Positions 35,847 to 44,095 of a stretch of DNA of 64,000 nt are shown one piece after another (position 1 is the stretch's first letter; each line of letters opens with the position of its first letter). The stretch spans positions 1 through 64,000 of the forward strand of contig NZ_PCDP01000039.1 in the NCBI RefSeq assembly GCF_003240585.1. Direction: 5' to 3'. Below the pieces are notes generated by a model. That model was not told the origin of the DNA. It saw only the letters and a list, made by a program, of their open reading frames with translations, and made no database searches. Both the position numbers and the translations under genes were made by a program. The DNA is from Arminella tubonensis. Lineage in GTDB: Bacteria; Pseudomonadota; Alphaproteobacteria; Rhizobiales; Rhizobiaceae.

Positions 35847-37012
35847 CAGTTCTGCGCCACCTTGTTGGCTTCGCCCGTGGCGGTCGTCGCCTGGACAGGC
35901 GAGCCGGGACGGACCTTCATGATGCCTTCGGTGATCAATTTGTCGCCGGCCGCAAGGCCGCTCAGCACCAGCCACTGGTCGCCAACCTTCTGGCCGAGCG
36001 TCAGCGGGTTGACGTGCGCCTTGCTATCCTTGTCCACCGTATAGACGAACTGTCCCTGCGGGCTCTGCATCAGCGCCACCTCCGGGATGACGATGGCGTT
36101 GTCGAGCGACACGCCGGTGACCGTGGCGCGCACGAACTGCCCCGGCAGAAGCCGGCGGTCGGGATTGTCGACCACGGCGCGGGCCTGGAGCGTTCCTGTC
36201 GAGACGTCGATGGTCGACGAGGTGAAGTCGACGACGCCGTCGTGGCTATAGGTGGAGCCATCGCCGAACGAGATCTTCACGCCGAGCTTCGGAGCCTCGC
36301 CCTTGGCCTTCTTCAGGTCGACAAGCCGGCGAACCTCTGCCGCCTCGATATCGGAGAAGGAAAAGTTGACATAGACCGGGTCGAGCTGCGTGATGCTGGT
36401 CAGCAGGCCGGTATCGCCGCTGGTGCCGATCAGGCTGCCTTCCGAGACATGTTCTAGGCTGGTGATGCCGTCGACCGGCGCCGTCACTGAGGTGTAGTCG
36501 AGATTGAGCTGTGCGGTCTGCAAAGCCGCGCGGGCGGAGGCGACCTGGGCTTCTGCCAATTCGCGAGCGGAGATTGCGTCATCGCGGGCCTTTTCGCTGC
36601 CGACCTTCTGGTCGAACAGGCTGCCGGTGCGTTTCTCTTCGCGTTGCGTCTGGCTCAGCTGTGCTTCGGCCTGCTGAAGCTGGGCCTTCGATTGCGCCAC
36701 GGCCGCCTGATAAGTCGCGGGGTCGAGCAGGAAGAGAACGTCGCCGGCCTTCACTTCCGCCCCTTCGATGAAGTTCCGCTTCAGCAGGATGCCACCAACG
36801 CGGGCCCGGACATCGACTTGTCGAAACGCTGTAATGCGAGCAGCATATTGATAGCTCAACGGAACCGTCTGCGCCTTGACGTCGACGACGGTGACGGGAG
36901 GCGGTGGAGGCGTCTGCCCGGCCTGTTGCGCAAACGCCGGCAAGCCGGAGAAGATTGTCACGGCAGCTGTGACAAGGCTGCTGCATAGGAAAGGGGTCAA
37001 TCGCGCCGTCAT
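35846..37012 (-). CDS. RND periplasmic adaptor (AcrA/MexA type)
   Basis: A 388-aa membrane-fusion protein with a signal peptide (LVTAAVTIFSGLPAFAQQ). The order is N-terminal barrel and lipoyl half ARVGGILLKRNFIEGAEVKA, a coiled-coil hairpin at about 100-165 (AAVAQSKAQLQQAEAQLSQT; ARELAEAQVASARAALQTA), and the second lipoyl half LDYTSVTAPVDGI. No lipobox Cys at the cleavage site, unlike AcrA. It is transcribed first, divergently from the TetR gene, and joins the pump to an outer-membrane channel encoded elsewhere. Confidence 0.93.
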   Translation of the reverse strand: MTARLTPFLCSSLVTAAVTIFSGLPAFAQQAGQTPPPPPVTVVDVKAQTVPLSYQYAARITAFRQVDVRARVGGILLKRNFIEGAEVKAGDVLFLLDPATYQAAVAQSKAQLQQAEAQLSQTQREEKRTGSLFDQKVGSEKARDDAISARELAEAQVASARAALQTAQLNLDYTSVTAPVDGITSLEHVSEGSLIGTSGDTGLLTSITQLDPVYVNFSFSDIEAAEVRRLVDLKKAKGEAPKLGVKISFGDGSTYSHDGVVDFTSSTIDVSTGTLQARAVVDNPDRRLLPGQFVRATVTGVSLDNAIVIPEVALMQSPQGQFVYTVDKDSKAHVNPLTLGQKVGDQWLVLSGLAAGDKLITEGIMKVRPGSPVQATTATGEANKVAQN

Positions 37013-37055
37013 GAAAAATCACCGCTGGTTATGGATTTTCTATTGCGCCGCAACA

Positions 37056-37079
37056 TACAAACATGCATGAATGATTGTA
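37056..37079. promoter_or_regulatory. TetR/AcrR-type operator between efflux operon and repressor
   Basis: A 24-base pseudo-palindrome with outer half-sites TACAAACATG and ATGATTGTA, closely resembling AcrR/TtgR boxes (TACATxCAT...ATGxATGTA). It lies in the 110-base gap between the divergent adaptor and TetR genes. Confidence 0.7.
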
Positions 37080-37122
37080 AATATCAAATCGTCGTGACAT
37101 CATAAAAAAGATGAGGAGCCGA

Positions 37123-37749
37123 ATGCGCAGGACAAAGGAGGACGCCGCCAAGACCCGCGAGGAAGTGCTGAGCGCAGCCGCGGAAGTTTTCTATGAGCAC
37201 GGCGTCAGCGGCTCGAGCCTGGACAAAATCGCCAAGCGCGCCGGTGTGACACGCGGCGCGATCTACTGGCATTTTAAGGACAAGGCCGAAGTGCTGACCG
37301 CCCTGCACAGGGAAATCAAGTTGCCACAGGAGGCCATCATCAGCGATGCCCTGGAACATGGCCACGACGATCCGCTCGGCCTTATTGAAACCGGCTCGAT
37401 GTCCGTGCTGCGTCTTTTGGCTGAGGATGAGCATCAGCAGCGGATTTTCGCGATCATGACGCTGAGCTGCGAGTTTACCGAGGACATGTCCGAGGCGACG
37501 TCGCGCGTGGTGGCCGCCAATGCGGAAATGTACGGCAAGCTTCAAAATATCATCAGGCTGGCTGCCCGCCAGGACATGCTGGCAGTTGGATGGACCGTCG
37601 ACACCGCAGCCCGTGCCTTCCAGTGCTCGGTCAACGGGCTTTTCGGCGAATGGCTGCGTTCCGGCAAGACATTCTCGCTCGTCGAGGTCGGCGAAAAGCT
37701 GGTGACCACGCTAATCGGCTCGATGCGTGCGGCGAAAGCTACGCACTAA
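37123..37749 (+). CDS. TetR/AcrR-family repressor of the efflux operon
   Basis: A 208-aa repressor. Residues about 5-60 form the TetR HTH (TREEVLSAAAEVFYEHGVSG, then ITRGAIYWHFKDKAEVL in variant form VTRGAIYWHFKDKAEV). The C-terminal domain fits AcrR, TtgR and AmeR (QRIFAIMTLSCEFTEDM; AARAFQCSVNGLFGEWL). ATG 37123 follows GAGGAG; ATG 37111 is the alternative. It is divergent from the pump genes with a palindromic box between, so drug-released repression is expected. Confidence 0.9.
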   Translation: MRRTKEDAAKTREEVLSAAAEVFYEHGVSGSSLDKIAKRAGVTRGAIYWHFKDKAEVLTALHREIKLPQEAIISDALEHGHDDPLGLIETGSMSVLRLLAEDEHQQRIFAIMTLSCEFTEDMSEATSRVVAANAEMYGKLQNIIRLAARQDMLAVGWTVDTAARAFQCSVNGLFGEWLRSGKTFSLVEVGEKLVTTLIGSMRAAKATH

Positions 37750-37769
37750 AGGGCGCTCTAGCGGCCCGG

Positions 37770-39005
37770 CTATTGAAGCTGCCGCCTGATCCTCCGGCAA
37801 CGCTTCGTGACCTCGTGAACGATCTCCGACATCATTTGATGCGGCCCGCCATTCATGGCATTGACGGAGGCAGCGGTGGCCTCAGCATGCTCTTCCACCG
37901 AGCCGGCCAACTGAGCCACGCGCCGCAAGGTCGATGCTCCGCTCAACCCAACCTCTCGTGCCAGGGATTCCCAGTCATCCGCATGAAGATCCGCTGCCGC
38001 ATATCTACCGGCTATGTTCTGCGGCATTTGATGATCGACATTCTGGTAGACGTTTGCGCACATCAGATCATAGAGCGGCGCTAGCTTTGCAGACCCTCCA
38101 GATCCGATCAGCACCGAATAATTCTTCGCATGCGCGTCCGAATTGCAGATCAGGACATTGAAGATCACCGCATCGAGCAGTGGCACCCGTGCGGCGGGAG
38201 AGACATAGTTGCTGACGGCATCGAACATCTGCTTCAGGGAAACCCCGACGCCTGATTGTGACCGCTCGTATTTCTGATAGGGAAAATAGCCGAGAAGCTG
38301 GCAGAGGTCTTCCTGGTGGAGGCGCCGGACTTCTTGCCTGTCATCGACGAAGCGATCATAGCGGCTGAGGAGAAGATAAGTGCGGTCACCTGCGCGACCG
38401 GTCACTGCCGCCGCCGCATCCAGTCCGCAGGCACGCGCCAGCGCTAGACAGAACCCCTCATTCTGGACGCTTGCAGGCAGCCGACGGGCGTCGGGTTTTA
38501 AGATATGGGTCGACGGCGTTCCATCGAGCGGAATTGACATGCGGCCTTTGCCATCGACAAAGACGGGCAATTTCTCCTGAACCCCTGCAAGCGACATGGA
38601 AACGCCACGCTCCCCGACAAGGAACGGCTTGGAAGGGAGTTCGTCCAATATGCGGTTCAGGGCCTGGTCGTCCGGGATCGCTTTCAAGTGAAGGCCGGTC
38701 TTGCGGGGGACGCCGATGGAAAAGGCGCCCGCGGTATCCCGTCCGATGTGGCTCAGCATGCCGACGACATCCTGGGGCGAGACCTTCAGCCGTTGGCCAA
38801 TTTCGGACAGGTGCGTTTCAGGCAGCAGATTTGCAAGCCACGGCATGATACGCGATGCATCGAAAGGCCCCGCCTTAAGCGGCATCGACAGGGAGACCGG
38901 AAAAGCCGCGGGGCGATTTTCCCATGCCGGATCATATTCCAACCTCAAATCGGTAGACGTTTGCAGATGCGCGACGGGAAACGTCTCGTAGTAGATCGTT
39001 GTCAT
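37770..39005 (-). CDS. hipA: HipA-type serine/threonine kinase toxin
   Basis: A 411-aa type II toxin. E. coli HipA phosphorylates glutamyl-tRNA synthetase. Seen: the N-terminal subdomain with MPWLANLLPE (about 50-65), the nucleotide segment MSLAGVQEKLPVFVD, the ATP Lys in STHILKPDARR, the catalytic loop LICNSDAHAKNYSV and the metal Asp in LAPLYDLMCANVY. All kinase motifs are present, so the enzyme is probably active. It follows hipB with a 9-base gap and converges on the TetR gene. Confidence 0.92.
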   Translation of the reverse strand: MTTIYYETFPVAHLQTSTDLRLEYDPAWENRPAAFPVSLSMPLKAGPFDASRIMPWLANLLPETHLSEIGQRLKVSPQDVVGMLSHIGRDTAGAFSIGVPRKTGLHLKAIPDDQALNRILDELPSKPFLVGERGVSMSLAGVQEKLPVFVDGKGRMSIPLDGTPSTHILKPDARRLPASVQNEGFCLALARACGLDAAAAVTGRAGDRTYLLLSRYDRFVDDRQEVRRLHQEDLCQLLGYFPYQKYERSQSGVGVSLKQMFDAVSNYVSPAARVPLLDAVIFNVLICNSDAHAKNYSVLIGSGGSAKLAPLYDLMCANVYQNVDHQMPQNIAGRYAAADLHADDWESLAREVGLSGASTLRRVAQLAGSVEEHAEATAASVNAMNGGPHQMMSEIVHEVTKRCRRIRRQLQ

Positions 39006-39014
39006 TTGTCCCGC

Positions 39015-39278
39015 CTACGGAAATTTGGGGAGAAAGCCAAGATCGTCGTCGATCCGGTCGGCAGGGCCGACCCCGGCCTTCAGATCCCCAAGATCGATGC
39101 CGACGACACGGGCAGCAATCAGCGATTTTTCAAGGTGACAGGTCGGCTTGCCATTCTCTAGATCGACGATGAAACGCTCGCCCGTGCCGCAGCGGACAGC
39201 CAGCTCTGACTGTGTCCAGCCGAGCGCTTTGCGTCTCTGACGAATGAGCGACCCAAAATCAGCGGCGGACTTGATCAT
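39015..39278 (-). CDS. hipB: HipB-type antitoxin/repressor
   Basis: An 87-aa protein with a Cro/C1-type HTH (DFGSLIRQRRKALGWTQSEL, then CGTGERFIVDLENGKPT). ATG 39278 follows GGGAGG by about 8 bases. The C-terminal tail ending FLPKFP would contact HipA. Three copies of a TACCG-based motif lie upstream (39297-39387), consistent with cooperative autorepression. Confidence 0.9.
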   Translation of the reverse strand: MIKSAADFGSLIRQRRKALGWTQSELAVRCGTGERFIVDLENGKPTCHLEKSLIAARVVGIDLGDLKAGVGPADRIDDDLGFLPKFP

Positions 39279-39296
39279 TTCAGCGCCTCCCGTGAA

Positions 39297-39387
39297 CTTA
39301 CCGTACAGGAAGAATCGGTTTAGTTCAAGAAACATCTTCCCGATCGGTAAGTTATAAGGATTTCCAGTGAAAACATACCGATCGGGA
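39297..39387. promoter_or_regulatory. Three HipB-like operator copies upstream of hipBA
   Basis: CTTACCGTACAGGAAGA (39297-39313) and TCTTCCCGATCGGTAAG (39335-39351) form inverted arms differing only in the central four bases, 38 bases centre to centre. A third copy TACCGATCGGGA is at 39376-39387. The consensus is TACCG-nnc-GGGA-like. The spacing suits looping or cooperative repressor binding, as for E. coli HipB. Confidence 0.7.
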
Positions 39388-39423
39388 GGTCAAACCCTCA
39401 TTGCGCAAGCCGCGCAACATCCC

Positions 39424-39933
39424 TCACCCCCCACCGACCCGCGCGTGCTTCGCCGCTTCAGCAAAGGAAATGTCCGACTTGATTTCACGTGTCGACATCG
39501 AGGTCGACGTTCTCTTGACGCCCGGCAGGCGGCAGAGTTCTTGACGCAGGATACGGTCGAGCGCGGCCATGTCGGCGGCGAGAATGTGGAGAAGATAGTC
39601 CGCCTCTCCTGTCGTTGCATGGCAGTGCCAGATCAACGGATGCCGGCGAACTGCGGCTTCGAATGCTTCGGAAAGCTCGAAGTCGATCGAGACCTGAACG
39701 AAGGCTTCCAGGCCGAAGCCAAGAAGGGCGGGATCAAGCATCGTCTTGTACCCGCGGATAATGCCGGCTTCTTCGAGCGCCTTCACCCGTTTCCAGCACG
39801 GCGTCTTGCTAAGGCCGACGAGTTCCGCCAGCGCCGCAAAGGACATACGCGCGTCCGCTTCCAGCGCAGAAACGATCTTCTGATCGAGCATACTTAAGGC
39901 CATCGTTCTCTCCGGCGAAGAAATTGCGTCCAT
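39424..39933 (-). CDS. Lrp/AsnC-family regulator
   Basis: A 169-aa protein (ATG 39933 after GGGAG; ATG 39903 after GGAGA is equally possible). The HTH is SMLDQKIVSALEADARMSFA followed by LAELVGLSKTPCWKRVKALE; the RAM/ACT-like effector domain has VQVSIDFELSEAFEAAVRRH and GEADYLLHI. Its divergent neighbour encodes a tryptophan-dioxygenase-like protein, so it may respond to tryptophan or another amino acid and control that gene. Confidence 0.88.
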   Translation of the reverse strand: MDAISSPERTMALSMLDQKIVSALEADARMSFAALAELVGLSKTPCWKRVKALEEAGIIRGYKTMLDPALLGFGLEAFVQVSIDFELSEAFEAAVRRHPLIWHCHATTGEADYLLHILAADMAALDRILRQELCRLPGVKRTSTSMSTREIKSDISFAEAAKHARVGGG

Positions 39934-40053
39934 TCGTGCTCCCAGCATGGCATTTGCCATGACAAATAGAAACAATGTTCAGCGAGAAATTTCGTATCCT
40001 CAGCAACAAGAAAACAGGCTTGCGCTCGAAGAGGCGCCGAAGGGGAACGACAA

Positions 40054-40833
40054 ATGCGTAAGGAAGACTACTACGCTCGCATCGAAACGCCTGACATGCG
40101 CGACTATGGCGTCTACCTCCAATGCGACAAGCTGCTAGCCTGCCAGAAGCCCTTGGCCGAGATGGCCAATGCCGATGAGCTGCAGTTCCAGATCGTGCAT
40201 CAGGTCGAGGAGCTCTGGATGAAGCTCATTGCCTATACGCTGGTGGATGTCATTGCCTACCTCGAACAGGCCGACACGCATCGCATCGTAACGCTGATGG
40301 GTCGCGTACACCGGCTGATGCGGATGATGACGACGCAGCTCGACCTGCTTGAAACCATGTCGCCGAAGGAATACCAGCAGATCCGCCTGCAACTTGGCAA
40401 TGGCAGCGGCCAGGAGTCGCCCGGCTTTAAGTTCCTCCTGCGGCTTCCGCCGGATCTCTGGCAGGCCTTCAAGACAACCTATCTCGACGGACGCGACCTG
40501 ACGGTCGACGATGTCTATGACGCCAAATATGACCACGGCGACAGCTATGTCGTTGCCGAAGCCTTGATCGAATTTGACGAACTGTTCCAGAAGTTTCGCG
40601 CCAATCACCTCTACCTGATCCACCGCTCGATCGGGCTCGGATCGAAATCGCTAAAGGGCCGTCCGGTCGATCTGCTGCAAGCAGGCGCTCGATACCGATT
40701 CTTCCCCGATCTCTGGGACGTCCGCTGTTCGATGACGGATCAGTGGGGAAGCCAGTACGGCGTCGTCAGAGACTCGATTTCAAAACAGGAAGAAGCCGGA
40801 AATAGCGAGACGGTCGCGACTATTCCGAGGTGA
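40054..40833 (+). CDS. Tryptophan 2,3-dioxygenase-family haem protein, variant substrate loop
   Basis: A 259-aa member of the TDO superfamily. Conserved: FQIVHQVEELWMKL with the active-site His49, QIRLQLGNGSGQESPGFK, and the haem-ligand His185 in the segment before LIHRSIG. In true TDO the loop after this is GTGGS/T, which holds the substrate carboxylate and amino group; here it reads SKSLKGRPVDLL, without GTGG. The FFPDLWDVR segment is kept. This suggests either a divergent TDO subgroup or a different substrate. No other kynurenine-pathway gene is next to it. Likely regulated by the divergent Lrp protein. Confidence 0.75.
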   Translation: MRKEDYYARIETPDMRDYGVYLQCDKLLACQKPLAEMANADELQFQIVHQVEELWMKLIAYTLVDVIAYLEQADTHRIVTLMGRVHRLMRMMTTQLDLLETMSPKEYQQIRLQLGNGSGQESPGFKFLLRLPPDLWQAFKTTYLDGRDLTVDDVYDAKYDHGDSYVVAEALIEFDELFQKFRANHLYLIHRSIGLGSKSLKGRPVDLLQAGARYRFFPDLWDVRCSMTDQWGSQYGVVRDSISKQEEAGNSETVATIPR

Positions 40834-40974
40834 GTTTTCACCGAAATGCAAGCCGTGATGGTGTTGGCCACAGGAACAGCTGGAAAATTAAATTTGCGGT
40901 AACGTTTGCCCATATTTCGCCATGTTCTGCCTTAGCTTGGCCATCACCGTGATCTTCAAGGGTTCCCCGCATCG

Positions 40975-42756
40975 ATGGCTGAAAGTCCGCTCTACGTTCA
41001 ATTCCCGGCGGAAGCGGCAATACAGGCACATCCACACCACGAATTTCACATTCCCTTCTTGCCGCGCTCGGCACATCTGCGCCATCTCATTGCCATAGGC
41101 CTCGGCGGAGCGGCATCGGTCGGCCTGCTTGCGGCGGTGATCTATCCCCTGCTCGCCCGACACACGATTGCACAGGCGGTTCAAGTCGCGCATTCCGAGG
41201 TCACGCAATCTCTACCTTCGATGCCGAAGGCAAGCCGCCTTAGTGGTCGGAAGCGCTTCGACGGATCGCGGTTTGCCCAGGTTGCGGAGACGCTTTCCAG
41301 CGGTGAGACCAGGATATTCACCTATCACCGTCTGACACTGGTCTTCAAAGGCGATGCGAGCGAATATGGCGACGGCGCAGCCATGGCTGCGGCCTCCACG
41401 GATATCGATGAAAGCCAAGCCTATAGCGCCCGATTGTCCCAGCCCATACTGGCGGATCTGCGCAACGGCATCTATTCGCCGCCGGGCACGATGATCTCCG
41501 GCAAGCGGTCGCGTTTTCCGATCCGGGGCGTACCGCTCAATGTCAGCTACACCTCGGCCGAGGCGCCGCCCGCCCGCGAGATCAAGCGCCTGGTATCCAT
41601 GCCAAAGAACCGGCAGGAATTGACCGACGTGCTCGAAACCGCCGGTCTCGGAGACGAAAACCGCGACGAGCTTGTGCAGGCGCTAGCAACCGACGCAATC
41701 GCACCGGGTGATAGCCTCGAGCTTTTGATGGAAAAGAACCCGGTCGACGGGCAGCCAAAACTGATCATGGCGAAGCTGAACGGCGACAAGGGTGGAGAAC
41801 GCGTCGTGGCTCGCGATGATTCCGACGGCTTCGTCGCACTTTCGGACGACCATCTCTTCTCCACTCTCTATAGCGAAAGCCAGCCAGAGGCTCCGTCTTC
41901 GACCGAGGTCGCGGCAGTGGACCTCAAGGGTGTGCGGGACGGCGATGAGACAGGCCTTCGCTCCCGGCTTGAACGGGCGGGTCTTTCCGACGACGCCGCG
42001 ACAGGGCTGATGAAACTCGCAGACTCGAAAGGAATTACGCTTGGCGTCGGCGACAATGCGCCTGACAGCGTCGATCTGCTTTTCCGCAAATCCGACGATC
42101 ACAACCAGGAACTGATGTTCATCGAATTTCATTCCGGCGACGAGGCGCACCGCTTCTATCTGCATCGCAACGGGCCGGAAGCGCTCTCGGAATTTTACGA
42201 CGAGGACGGCCATTCGGTGGCGAAATACCTCGCGCACCGCCCCGTCCCCGGCGGCAAGCTCGGCGACGGTTTCGCTTGGCGCATCCATCCGATACTTGGC
42301 GTGAAGAAATTCCACAACGGCGTCGACTTCCGAGCACCGATGGGAACTCCGATCCTCGCAGCCGGCGACGGCATCGTCGAAAAAATCGATTCCGAGACCG
42401 GGTACGGCAAATTTGTCCGCATTCGTCACGACGGCGGCTATGAGACGACATATGCCCATATTTCCTCGACGCCTCGTGACCTGAAGGTTGGCCAGCGCGT
42501 GACGCAAGGTGAAGTCATCGCCTTTGTCGGTTCAACAGGCTATTCGACAGGCCCTCATCTCTATTACGAGCTGCGCGTCAACGGCCAGTACGAGAACCCT
42601 TTGACGGCAAGCCTGCCTGCCGGCACCAATCTCACCGGTAAATCCCTGGACAACCTGCGCTCGCAGGTAACCCACGTCGACAGCATCATGAGCTATCTCG
42701 ACGTATCGGCGCCGAACCAGCAGGCCAAGGCCTTCTCCTCCTTCGAACGCAAATAA
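40975..42756 (+). CDS. Envelope M23 (LytM-type) peptidoglycan endopeptidase
   Basis: A 593-aa protein with one membrane span near residues 37-62 (HLIAIGLGGAASVGLLAAVI) and a large periplasmic region. The C-terminal M23 domain (about 430-540) has HNGVDFRAPMGTPI (His and Asp zinc ligands) and THLYYELRVNG-type HLYYELRVNG for the last His, with VRIRHDGGYETTYAHIS between. All metal ligands are present, so it should be an active cell-wall hydrolase. The middle carries repeat-like blocks (LTDVLETAGLGDENRDEL; LRSRLERAGLSDDAATGL). Confidence 0.9.
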   Translation: MAESPLYVQFPAEAAIQAHPHHEFHIPFLPRSAHLRHLIAIGLGGAASVGLLAAVIYPLLARHTIAQAVQVAHSEVTQSLPSMPKASRLSGRKRFDGSRFAQVAETLSSGETRIFTYHRLTLVFKGDASEYGDGAAMAAASTDIDESQAYSARLSQPILADLRNGIYSPPGTMISGKRSRFPIRGVPLNVSYTSAEAPPAREIKRLVSMPKNRQELTDVLETAGLGDENRDELVQALATDAIAPGDSLELLMEKNPVDGQPKLIMAKLNGDKGGERVVARDDSDGFVALSDDHLFSTLYSESQPEAPSSTEVAAVDLKGVRDGDETGLRSRLERAGLSDDAATGLMKLADSKGITLGVGDNAPDSVDLLFRKSDDHNQELMFIEFHSGDEAHRFYLHRNGPEALSEFYDEDGHSVAKYLAHRPVPGGKLGDGFAWRIHPILGVKKFHNGVDFRAPMGTPILAAGDGIVEKIDSETGYGKFVRIRHDGGYETTYAHISSTPRDLKVGQRVTQGEVIAFVGSTGYSTGPHLYYELRVNGQYENPLTASLPAGTNLTGKSLDNLRSQVTHVDSIMSYLDVSAPNQQAKAFSSFERK

Positions 42757-42764
42757 ACAACCGA

Positions 42765-43345
42765 TACCGCCAAGGCCATCCCTTATGCCGGGCGTTCCAA
42801 CGAGATCGGTGCGGTGGCCAGTGCGGTGGAAGTATTTCGCAAGGGGCAGCCAATAGGCGGCTCGAGCAGGCGGCCGAAGCCAATCGTATCGAGACCGAGG
42901 CCAGCCGCGTTCGGCCGACGGCGGAAGCGGAGGCAGCCGCTCAAAAACGCTTGCAAGAGGCAGCGGCAGGCCCGGCTTCCGGGTTGGGGCGGCTCGCGGT
43001 GGCTGATCTGGCGTTCGAACTCAGCGCGCCCTTCGCTACAGATTTCGAGGCATTGCGACACGATCTGAACGGTGCGCTCCAACAACTGGGCGAAACACTG
43101 CGTTCAGTTGCGCAGTCGACAGCGTCGATCGAAGAAACCGCCGCGGCACTCGATACGCGGCTTCCCCTGCACTGGATAGCTGGGAGGAATTATGAGGAGC
43201 CAATTGTGGTGCCGCGATCATCTTGCGGCACCACGCTCGACGCAATCTTGAAGAGACTTGGACGGGTGCGGGCTCACTGCGGACCGACCTTCGCCGCTTG
43301 CACCGGACCCAGACCGTGGCAGCCACCCATGCTTTCCAGATAAAC
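42765..43345 (+). pseudogene. Decayed methyl-accepting chemotaxis protein fragment
   Basis: Residues typical of the HAMP-to-signalling linker of MCPs appear in pieces. SNEIGAVASAVEVFRKGQ reads from 42778; after a frameshift near 42850, RLEQAAEANR continues, followed by LGRLAVADLAFELSAPFATD, then FEALRHDLNGALQQLGETLR and SIEETAAALDT to about 43160. Both ends are missing: no ligand domain, no signalling hairpin tip. The remaining bases to 43345 are not recognisable. It is a remnant of a gene inserted or deleted between the M23 peptidase and the phosphate genes. Confidence 0.75.
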
Positions 43346-43453
43346 AAAATTGGCTCAACCCTTTTCCATCAATGCTGAATGGCCCGGATGCCGCTTTCAT
43401 TCCTCGCCACTGTCGAATATGACGCATTTGTGACAATGCATGGATGGTTTGTG

Positions 43454-44095
43454 ATGCTCGGTTGGTTCAGGAAGCTTTTGCCCCGCGAAGATAAGTTTTT
43501 CGAGCTCTTCGAGAAACATTCGCGGACCGTGGTTGGCGCGGCGGAGGCGCTGGAAGTGTTGCTTTCGGGCCGTGAGACGGAGCGTCATTGCAGCCGCATT
43601 GTCGAGCTTGAGAACGATGCCGACGACATTACGCGAGAAGTGCTGCTCGCGGTGCGCCGGAGCTTCATCACGCCGTTCGATCGCGGCGACATCAAGGATC
43701 TCATCATGTCGATGGACGATGCCATCGACATGATGCACAAGACGGTCAAGACGATCCGCCTTTTCGAGCAGAGCAGTTTCGAGCCGGGAATGCAGGAGAT
43801 GGGCGCCGTCATCGTCCAGGCGGCGAAGCTTGTTGCGGAAGCCATTCCGCTTCTCAATCGCATGGGGCCAAATTCCGCCCGGCTCAGCGCCATCGCGGAA
43901 GAAGTAGTGCGTGTGGAGGGGCGGGCCGACGAACTGCACGACCTAGGGCTGAAGGACCTGTTCCGGCGCTACGGGAAAAGCGATCCGATGGCCTATATCA
44001 TCGGCAGTGAAATATATGGCGAGCTTGAAAAGGTGGTCGACCGGTTCGAAGACGTCGCCAATGAAATCAGCGGCATCGTGATCGAGAACGTCTGA
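43454..44095 (+). CDS. DUF47-family accessory protein of Pit phosphate transport
   Basis: A 213-aa helical protein with PhoU-like character: FRKLLPREDKFFELFEKHSR, VELENDADDITREVLLAVRR, DIKDLIMSMDDAIDMMHKTV and YGELEKVVDRFEDVANEISG. The E/DxxxD repeats are the metal-cluster motifs of PhoU-like proteins. The start is not certain (ATG 43454 or 43436, ribosome site weak). It overlaps the Pit start by one base, and in rhizobia this pair forms the low-affinity phosphate system. Confidence 0.85.
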   Translation: MLGWFRKLLPREDKFFELFEKHSRTVVGAAEALEVLLSGRETERHCSRIVELENDADDITREVLLAVRRSFITPFDRGDIKDLIMSMDDAIDMMHKTVKTIRLFEQSSFEPGMQEMGAVIVQAAKLVAEAIPLLNRMGPNSARLSAIAEEVVRVEGRADELHDLGLKDLFRRYGKSDPMAYIIGSEIYGELEKVVDRFEDVANEISGIVIENV

